11,068 nucleotides of DNA. It comes from Planctomycetaceae bacterium (lineage in GTDB: Bacteria > Planctomycetota > Phycisphaerae > Phycisphaerales > SM1A02). Under the pieces are notes generated by a model that saw nothing but the letters and a program-made list of their open reading frames with translations, ran no database searches and had not been told where the DNA came from. The position numbers were made by a program, and so were the translations under genes. The DNA lies in the NCBI GenBank assembly GCA_947459855.1, contig CANHFL010000011.1, positions 1 to 11,068 of the forward strand, given 5' to 3'. Positions 1 through 4,936 of this stretch are shown here, piece by piece (within the stretch, counting starts at the first letter, position 1; each line of letters starts with the position of its first letter).

Positions 1-1152
1 TACGACCCGACGGGCGAGGGAGAGCACCTCTACCTTCGCGTCGCGAAGACGGGCGTCTCGCACCATGAGATGGTCGGCGTGCTGTCGCGCCACTTCCAGG
101 TGCCCGAGTCCGCGATCGGCCACGCCGGCATCAAGGACCGGCAGGCCGTCACCAGCCAGACCGTCAGCGTGCACCTGCCCAAGCGCCCGCCGCTACGCTC
201 GATCGCCGATGAGCGCCTGAAGGTCCTCTGGGCCGACTGGCACGTCAACAAGCTGCGCCGCGGCCACCTGCGCGGCAACCGCTTCTCGATCCGCATCCGC
301 GGGGTCGAACCGTTCCGCGCGCCCGCCGTGTGGCGCGGCCTGCAGCGCCTGGTCGCCGAGGGCGTGCCCGACTGGTTCGGCCCGCAGCGCTTCGGCGAGC
401 GCGCCAACGGCCACGCGCTGGGGCGGTTCGTGCTGCTCGAGCGCTGGGACATGCTGCTCGGCGAACTGCTGGGAGCGCGCGGGTCCGCCTTCGACGAACG
501 CGAGCGCGCCGCGCGCGAGGCCGCGGACGCCGGCGACTTCGCCGCTGCGCTCGCCGCATGGCCGCACGGCGCGGGCCCCGAACGCACCGCGCTGCGCGCG
601 CTCGCCGCCGGCGCCGACGCGCGCCGTGCCGCACTCGCCATCCACCGCGACATGCTGGCCTTCTGGACCGACGCGTGGCAGTCGGCCGTCCACAACCGGC
701 TGCTCGACGACCGCCTCGCCGCGGGCACGCTCGGCTCGCTGGCTGCGGGCGACGTCGCGTGGAAGCACGCCAACGGTGCGCGCTTCCTGGTCGACGACGC
801 CGCGCTCGCCGCGGCGGGCGACGACGCGCTGGCCGCCCGCGCCGCGCGCTTCGAGATCTCGCCCACCGGCATCCTGCCCGGCGCCGACGCGAACCCAGCG
901 GCCGGCGCGACCGCCGTCGCCGAGTCCGCCGCGATCTCCGCCCTGGGCCTGGACCCCGCGCAGGCCCTCGCTCCCAGCCGCTGGCACACCGGTGCCCGGC
1001 GTCCGTTCCGCGTGCCCGTCACGAACCCCGAGCTGGAGGCCGGTTTCGACGAGCACGGCACCTACGTGCGCGTGGCCTTCGACCTGCCCGCAGGGGCCTA
1101 CGCCACGGTGGTGCTGCGCGAGCTCCTGGGCGACGACGCGCTGCGCTCCTGA
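1..1152 (+). CDS. truD: tRNA pseudouridine synthase D (TruD), 5'-truncated by the window edge
   Basis: TruD converts uridine to pseudouridine in tRNA (U13 in E. coli). The frame is open from base 1 and gives 383 residues, so the start lies upstream; by comparison with the family roughly 20-40 residues are missing. Seen directly: a GEGEHLYLRV stretch at residues 5-14; the GIKDRQAVTSQ motif at 43-53, whose Asp46 matches the catalytic Asp of TruD; GNRFSIRIRG at 92-101; VPDWFGPQRFG at 122-132; EISPTGILPG at 285-294; and the C-terminal YATVVLREL block near 367-375. The domain order is that of a complete TruD apart from the N-terminus. An internal ATG at base 70 would cut into conserved sequence and is not the real start. 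The 3' end runs 55 bp into tadA on the other strand. Family assignment is firm; the exact tRNA target is inferred from the family. Confidence 0.93.
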   Translation, partial: YDPTGEGEHLYLRVAKTGVSHHEMVGVLSRHFQVPESAIGHAGIKDRQAVTSQTVSVHLPKRPPLRSIADERLKVLWADWHVNKLRRGHLRGNRFSIRIRGVEPFRAPAVWRGLQRLVAEGVPDWFGPQRFGERANGHALGRFVLLERWDMLLGELLGARGSAFDERERAAREAADAGDFAAALAAWPHGAGPERTALRALAAGADARRAALAIHRDMLAFWTDAWQSAVHNRLLDDRLAAGTLGSLAAGDVAWKHANGARFLVDDAALAAAGDDALAARAARFEISPTGILPGADANPAAGATAVAESAAISALGLDPAQALAPSRWHTGARRPFRVPVTNPELEAGFDEHGTYVRVAFDLPAGAYATVVLRELLGDDALRS

Positions 1153-1676
1153 CGCCGCCGCGCGAAGAACGCGGTCAGCTGCCGCCCGCACGCCTTCGCC
1201 AGCACGCCGCCCACCATCGGCGGGCGGTGGTTCAGCCGCGTGTCCGCCGGGATCGCGTACAGGCTCTCGCAGGCGCCGGCCTTCGGGTCGCGTGCACCGT
1301 AGACCACGCGCCCCACGCGGCTGTTGACGATCGCGCCCGCGCACATCGCGCACGGCTCGAGCGTCACCACCAGCGTGCAGTCGGACATGCGCCACGCGCC
1401 GCGGCGCTTCCCGGCCTCGCGCAGCGCCACCAGCTCGGCGTGCCCCGTGGGGTCGCCGGTCGACTCGCGGTCGTTCGCGTGCTCGGCGACCACCGTGGAC
1501 CCGCGCGCCAGCACGGCGCCCACGGGCACCTCGCCGCGCGCCGCGGCCTCGCGCGCCAGGCGCATCGCTCGCAGCATCAGGCCCACGTCACGCGCGGTCA
1601 CTCCGGCGCGCAGCGCGCGCGGCCCGGCCATGCGCAGGATGGCGTGCCGCGCGGCACCGCCCCCGCGCCGCGTCAT
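1098..1676 (-). CDS. tadA: tRNA adenosine(34) deaminase TadA
   Basis: Cytoplasmic zinc deaminase that converts A34 to inosine in the anticodon of tRNA-Arg (family knowledge). The product is 192 residues. The zinc/catalytic signature is intact: HAE at 79-81 (His79 zinc ligand, Glu81 proton shuttle) and PCAMC at 108-112 (Cys109, Cys112). The block REAAARGEVPVGAVL (42-56) is typical of TadA rather than of cytidine or guanine deaminases. The ATG at 1676 overlaps the tatC stop as ATGA and has GAGGG six bases upstream, so it is preferred, although it gives about 30 residues before the conserved domain; a later ATG (Met16 or Met34) is possible. The last ~15 residues are Ser/Arg-rich and lie antisense to the end of truD. 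It is the last gene of the leftward cluster and probably translationally coupled to tatC. Confidence 0.92.
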   Translation of the reverse strand: MTRRGGGAARHAILRMAGPRALRAGVTARDVGLMLRAMRLAREAAARGEVPVGAVLARGSTVVAEHANDRESTGDPTGHAELVALREAGKRRGAWRMSDCTLVVTLEPCAMCAGAIVNSRVGRVVYGARDPKAGACESLYAIPADTRLNHRPPMVGGVLAKACGRQLTAFFARRRQERSASSPRSSRSTTVA

Positions 1677-2737
1677 TCGTCGCCCTCGTCGCCGTCGGTG
1701 CGCTTCGGCCGGTACTTCGGCCGCCCGATCAGGACGCCCAGCGCGTTCCGCATCACGCCGCCCTCGCTCACTGCCTGTGCCGGCGCGATCACCAGCAGCA
1801 GGATCCCCAGCTCGTACAGCAGGTAGAGCGGGATCATCAGCATGAAGAGCGAGATCACGTCGACGGTGGGCGTCACCAGCAGCGCGATCACCGCGCATGC
1901 GAAGAACGCGTGCCGGCGGTACGCGCGAAGCGTGCGCACGTCCAGTACGCCGATCCAGCCAAGCAGCACCACCGCAACCGGCATCTGGAACGCGATCGCG
2001 ATCGCCGCCGCCGTGAACAGCACGAAGCCCACGTACTCCTGCAGCCGGAACGCCTGCGTGAGCACGCCCGTCGAGTCCAGCGTGATGCGCCGCAGCTCCA
2101 GCGCGCCGTCCGCCCGGTGCGTGTCGAGCGCCACGTAGGCCTGCCCGTCGCGCGCGTCGATCCACGCCTGTCCCGCCACCGCGGATGCGGGCGGTTCCTC
2201 GGCCACCGGCAGGCGAAACACGTTCGGCGCGGGTTCCTTCGCGGCGGGCACCGTCATCGGCGCGCTCGTGCCGTAGTGCACCAGCGTCGAGAGCAGGTAG
2301 GGGAGGGCCAGCCACAGCAGCAGCTCGCCCGCCACGACCAGCAGTCCCGAGAGCGGCAGCAGCAGCCTCGCGTAGCGCTGCTCATGCGCGTAGAGGCCCG
2401 GCGAGACGAACTTCCAGACCTGCCACAGGATCCACGGCGTGGACAGCACGATCGCCGCCCACAGCGAGATCTGCACGTCCACCATCAGCGACTCGGTCGG
2501 TCCCAGCACCTGCAGCTTCGGCGGATTGCCGGTCTCGGCCAGCGCGTCCAGCAGCGGCTTCGCCAGGAACTCGCGCAGCACCGCCGCCTTCAGGAAGATC
2601 AGCAGCATCAGCGCCACGGGCACGATCGCCGCCTTCATCAGCCGCGAGCGCAGTTCGTCCAGGTGCGATCCGAAGGACATGAGCCCGCCGCGCAGCAGCG
2701 AGTCGTCCTCCTGGAACTGTTCCTGGTCGCGCGCCAT
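1673..2737 (-). CDS. tatC: Twin-arginine translocase subunit TatC with enlarged periplasmic loop
   Basis: Integral membrane receptor of the Tat system, which exports folded proteins carrying twin-arginine signals. The product is 354 residues against about 250 for typical TatC. Seen: the N-terminal SFGSHLDELRSRL at 21-33 (His25, Glu28, Arg30); WKFVSPGLYAHEQR at 108-121 with the conserved loop Glu at 119; FQMPVAVVLLGWIGVL at 250-265; and the TPTVDVISLFMLMIPLYLLYE block at 289-309. About six hydrophobic segments are visible (approx. 35-55, 87-108, 123-150, 233-262, 276-290, 296-318). The extra length is mostly a hydrophilic stretch at about 156-230 between the third and fourth helices, where short TatCs have only a short loop. 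The position matching E. coli Glu170 is Gln251. A charged C-terminal tail follows residue 338. The start is 14 bp after tatD and has no clear Shine-Dalgarno; tadA overlaps its stop. No tatA or tatB is in view. Confidence 0.93.
   Translation of the reverse strand: MARDQEQFQEDDSLLRGGLMSFGSHLDELRSRLMKAAIVPVALMLLIFLKAAVLREFLAKPLLDALAETGNPPKLQVLGPTESLMVDVQISLWAAIVLSTPWILWQVWKFVSPGLYAHEQRYARLLLPLSGLLVVAGELLLWLALPYLLSTLVHYGTSAPMTVPAAKEPAPNVFRLPVAEEPPASAVAGQAWIDARDGQAYVALDTHRADGALELRRITLDSTGVLTQAFRLQEYVGFVLFTAAAIAIAFQMPVAVVLLGWIGVLDVRTLRAYRRHAFFACAVIALLVTPTVDVISLFMLMIPLYLLYELGILLLVIAPAQAVSEGGVMRNALGVLIGRPKYRPKRTDGDEGDE
1683..1687 (-). promoter_or_regulatory. Shine-Dalgarno sequence for tadA inside the tatC 3' end
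   Basis: On the minus strand GAGGG is followed by six bases and then ATG at 1676. It supports the long TadA start and translation coupled to tatC. Confidence 0.5.
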
Positions 2738-2751
2738 GGGGAATCAGGAGC

Positions 2752-3549
2752 CTAGCACCCGGCACTCGCCGGCAGCCCGAAGAAGCGGCGCGCGTTCGCA
2801 TCGACGGTGCGCTCGAAGGCCGCGAATTCGCTGCCTCGCAACGCCGCCAGGAAGCGTGCGGTGTGCATCACGAACGCGGGGCGGCAGGGGCGTTCGCCGC
2901 GCACCGGCTCGGGCGAGAGGTACGGCGCGTCGGTCTCGCACAGGATGCGGTCATCGGGCACCAGCCGCGCGGCCTCGGCCACCTCGGGCGCACCCTTGAA
3001 GGTCACCACGCCGGTGAAGCTGATCCACGCGCCGAAGTCGAGCACTCGGCGCGCGTCGTCGGGGCCCTCGGTGAAGCAGTGGAAGACGAAGCGGTCGGCC
3101 GGCAGCCCGCTCGCGCGCAGCACCGGCAGCAGGTCGGCCACGGCGCGGCGGCAATGCACGACGACCGGCTTCGCCAGTCCCTCGGCGCGCCACGCGACGA
3201 TCCGCCGCAGCTGCTCCTCCAGCACCGCGCGCTGCAGGTCGCGCGGCGGGTCGGGATAGTGGTTGTCCAGCCCCAGTTCGCCCCAGGCCACGCACCGCTG
3301 GTCCGTGCCCGTGCGGCGGATCGCGTCCCAGTCGATCGGCTCCGCCGCGTGCAGGGGGTGGATGCCCGCGGTGCACCACACGTCGTCGAACCGCCGGGCC
3401 AGGTCGCACCCGCGCACCGAGTCGTCGCTCGTCGTGCCGATCGTGATCAGTCCGCGGACGCCGGCAGCCCGGGCTTCGGCGACCACGTCGTCGACGCGTT
3501 CGGCGAGGCCGCGGTGAAGGAGGTGGCAGTGGGTGTCGATCATCGGCAC
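2752..3549 (-). CDS. TatD-family metal-dependent hydrolase (putative DNase)
   Basis: A cytoplasmic TIM-barrel metal-dependent hydrolase of the TatD/YcfH family; members have 3'-5' exonuclease or DNase activity, but the substrate here cannot be read from sequence. The product is 265 residues, the usual length. All expected metal and active-site residues are present: DTHCH at 5-9 (His7, His9), AGIHP at 61-65, WGELGLD at 89-95 (Glu91), VVHCR at 130-134 (His132), FHCF at 156-159 (His157) and CETDAPYLSP at 204-213 (Asp207). The start is a GTG at 3549; an ATG two codons later at 3543 is an equally good start, and neither has a clear ribosome site. It lies between the EIIA gene (17 bp upstream) and tatC (14 bp downstream). 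Despite the name, TatD is not needed for Tat export in E. coli, so the adjacency to tatC does not prove a shared role. Confidence 0.9.
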   Translation of the reverse strand: MPMIDTHCHLLHRGLAERVDDVVAEARAAGVRGLITIGTTSDDSVRGCDLARRFDDVWCTAGIHPLHAAEPIDWDAIRRTGTDQRCVAWGELGLDNHYPDPPRDLQRAVLEEQLRRIVAWRAEGLAKPVVVHCRRAVADLLPVLRASGLPADRFVFHCFTEGPDDARRVLDFGAWISFTGVVTFKGAPEVAEAARLVPDDRILCETDAPYLSPEPVRGERPCRPAFVMHTARFLAALRGSEFAAFERTVDANARRFFGLPASAGC

Positions 3550-3567
3550 GATGCGCGCGGGCGTCGG

Positions 3568-4026
3568 TCAGGCGTGCACCGCGCCGCGTTCCAGAAGCCG
3601 CATCACCAGATCTGCATGGGTGGTCGCAGCCCGAATGTGCGCCAAAGCGCCGGGATCATGCGCGATCTTCGCCAAACGTGCCAGGATCTTGACGTGGTGC
3701 CAGGGTTGGTCGGCGTTGCCAAATAGTCCAATAATAACCGTGCTTGGCGACTCCAATGGGTCAAACTGCACGCCCTGGCGCACCAGCATCGGAACGACCA
3801 GCGTGTTCGGCAGGCCCCGAACGATGGCGTGCGGCACGGCAACCCCGCCCGGCAGGGCAGTGGGTCGGATCCGCTCGCGCATGCGGAGTGCCTCATGGAG
3901 TTCCCTCACACCGACCCCGAGCGTGCGCCCGCCCAGGACCGCCAGGCGCGAGAGGGCCTCGTCGAGGGCCATGGGGCCCTCGTCGATGATCGCAACGCCG
4001 CGTTCCAGGCTTGAGGCAAGCTCCAC
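3568..4026 (-). CDS. PTS EIIA type-2 (fructose/nitrogen-type) domain protein
   Basis: A stand-alone phosphotransferase EIIA domain, PtsN-like in size. With a GTG start at 4026 it is 152 residues, which fits the family. The phosphorylation-site motif is clear: GGVAVPHAIV at 60-69 with His66 as phospho-acceptor. The second conserved His is in WHHVKILARLAKI (His111), and the stretch STVIIGLFG at 95-103 matches the central strand of the fold. No full-length ATG is available: the next start, ATG at 3972, gives 134 residues and would remove the expected first strand. The frame stays open upstream to 4968, but that part is antisense to actA and not protein-like. Base composition is lower in GC than its neighbours (31 of 60 bases are G or C at 3721-3780). 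It is probably the first gene of the leftward cluster. Role (nitrogen-type regulation or sugar PTS) is not decidable; no EI or HPr is in view. Confidence 0.83.
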   Translation of the reverse strand: MELASSLERGVAIIDEGPMALDEALSRLAVLGGRTLGVGVRELHEALRMRERIRPTALPGGVAVPHAIVRGLPNTLVVPMLVRQGVQFDPLESPSTVIIGLFGNADQPWHHVKILARLAKIAHDPGALAHIRAATTHADLVMRLLERGAVHA

Positions 4027-4097
4027 GTCGGGAAGGTACCGCCCAGGGCGCCGGCCGCTGCGTCGGGTGCGCCCTCTTTGGAGGCCCGCCGCCGTCC

Positions 4098-4117
4098 CGC
4101 CGATTTCCGGATCGGCG
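4098..4117. repeat. Inverted repeat, 7-bp arms and 6-base loop
   Basis: The arms CGCCGAT (4098-4104) and ATCGGCG (4111-4117) are perfect complements around a six-base spacer. It lies upstream of the proposed act promoter and about 70 bp upstream of the EIIA start on the other strand. It could be an operator dyad or a leader hairpin for the leftward transcript; GC-rich DNA yields such dyads by chance, so function is not shown. Confidence 0.4.
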
Positions 4118-4145
4118 TATCCCGGACCCTGCTGTCTGCGGATCC

Positions 4146-4175
4146 TTGACGTCCGAACGGCGCGGCCCCTACCAT
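4146..4175 (+). promoter_or_regulatory. Putative sigma70-type promoter of the act operon
   Basis: A TTGACG (4146-4151; five of six to the -35 consensus) is followed after 18 bases by TACCAT (4170-4175; four of six to the -10 consensus). Transcription would begin near 4182, giving a leader of about 70 bases before actA. The position, upstream of the first gene of a long rightward operon, fits; the strength and the sigma factor are inferred. Confidence 0.4.
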
Positions 4176-4200
4176 CTTTGGCTGGACTTTGTGAAAAATG

Positions 4201-4224
4201 GTACGAGCCGTTTTTGGCTCGTGC
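4201..4224. promoter_or_regulatory. Stem-loop or operator dyad in the actA leader
   Basis: Perfect arms ACGAGCC (4203-4209) and GGCTCGT (4216-4222) flank a GTTTTT loop. As RNA the stem extends outward by a U-G and a G-C pair to nine pairs (4201-4209 with 4216-4224). It falls between the proposed promoter and the actA start. The T run is in the loop rather than after the stem, so it is not a normal intrinsic terminator. It could be an operator or a leader hairpin that affects translation or mRNA stability. Confidence 0.45.
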
Positions 4225-4251
4225 CCCATCGCCACCGACGGACCCCACCCG

Positions 4252-4902
4252 ATGAGCCGATTCCTGTTCCCCCGCTGGTCGAATGCGCTGCTGCCGTTCA
4301 TCCTGATCGTCGGCGCGACCGCTCCGCTCTACGCGGTCCTCATCGTCGCGTACGGCTTCAGCCCGAAGACGCTCGACGGCCAGTACGCGCCCATCCAGCC
4401 GGTGCCGTACAGCCACGCGCTGCACGTCGGCAAGCTCGGGCTCGACTGCCGCTACTGCCACAACACGGTCGAGACCACGTCGCACGCCGCCGTCCCGCCG
4501 ACGCAGACCTGCATGAACTGCCACACGCAGATCCACCGCGAGAGCCCCAAGCTCGCGAAGGTCCGCGAGAGCTACGAGACCGGCATGCCCATCGAGTGGA
4601 TCAAGGTCCACAAGCTTGGCGACTACGCGTACTTCAACCACTCGGCCCACGTGACGCGCGGCGTCGGCTGCGTCGAGTGCCACGGCCGCGTCGACCAGAT
4701 GGAGGTCGTGCAGCGCGCGGTGCCGCTCTCGATGGGCTGGTGCCTCGAGTGCCACCGCAATGCCGAGGACCACGTGCGCCCGCCCGCCGAGGTCTTCAAC
4801 CTCTCGAAGCCCACCAGCGACTGGACCAAGGACGAGCGCCTCGGCCTGATCCGCAAGTACGACATCCACCCGAGCGAGAACTGCTCGACCTGCCACCGCT
4901 GA
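4252..4902 (+). CDS. actA: ACIII subunit ActA, membrane-anchored pentaheme cytochrome c
   Basis: Electron-carrying cytochrome subunit of alternative complex III, exposed on the periplasmic side. The product is 216 residues with five CXXCH haem c motifs: CRYCH 66-70, CMNCH 87-91, CVECH 140-144, CLECH 164-168 and CSTCH 211-215. Additional His residues (for example His55, His58, His77, His130, His133) could be second axial ligands. A single hydrophobic segment at about 12-34 acts as an uncleaved anchor or signal. The ATG at 4252 is chosen because MSRFLFPRWSN leads directly into this helix, as in related proteins; an in-frame ATG at 4198 would add 18 residues with no helix character and would encode the leader stem-loop. 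Shine-Dalgarno is weak. It is the first gene of the operon, 34 bp before actB. Pentaheme count plus the following actB-E order make the family assignment strong. Confidence 0.93.
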   Translation: MSRFLFPRWSNALLPFILIVGATAPLYAVLIVAYGFSPKTLDGQYAPIQPVPYSHALHVGKLGLDCRYCHNTVETTSHAAVPPTQTCMNCHTQIHRESPKLAKVRESYETGMPIEWIKVHKLGDYAYFNHSAHVTRGVGCVECHGRVDQMEVVQRAVPLSMGWCLECHRNAEDHVRPPAEVFNLSKPTSDWTKDERLGLIRKYDIHPSENCSTCHR

Positions 4903-4936
4903 TCGCGAAGGCACCACCCCACAGGGAAGACACGAC

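Larger units (their letters stand above)
4027..4251. other. Divergent intergenic region between the EIIA/tat cluster and the act operon
   Basis: These 225 bp separate the proposed starts of two operons running in opposite directions, so both promoters should lie here. The right half (about 4170-4215) is more AT-rich than the surroundings. It contains one plausible rightward promoter and two separate 7-6-7 inverted repeats, listed individually. I could not identify a convincing leftward promoter or a recognised regulator site. Confidence 0.7.

Noticed and set aside
330..1826. Long plus-strand frame crossing the truD end and the tadA gene.
   Set aside because: The translation is an Arg/Ala-rich shadow that overlaps two firmly identified genes in other frames.
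4201..4224. Intrinsic terminator.
   Set aside because: The T run is in the loop and no U tract follows the stem; the position just downstream of a promoter also does not suit a simple terminator.
4198..4251. Longer ActA starting at the ATG at 4198.
   Set aside because: The 18 added residues precede the anchor helix without helix or signal character and would be encoded by the leader stem-loop; the ATG at 4252 gives the usual N-terminus.
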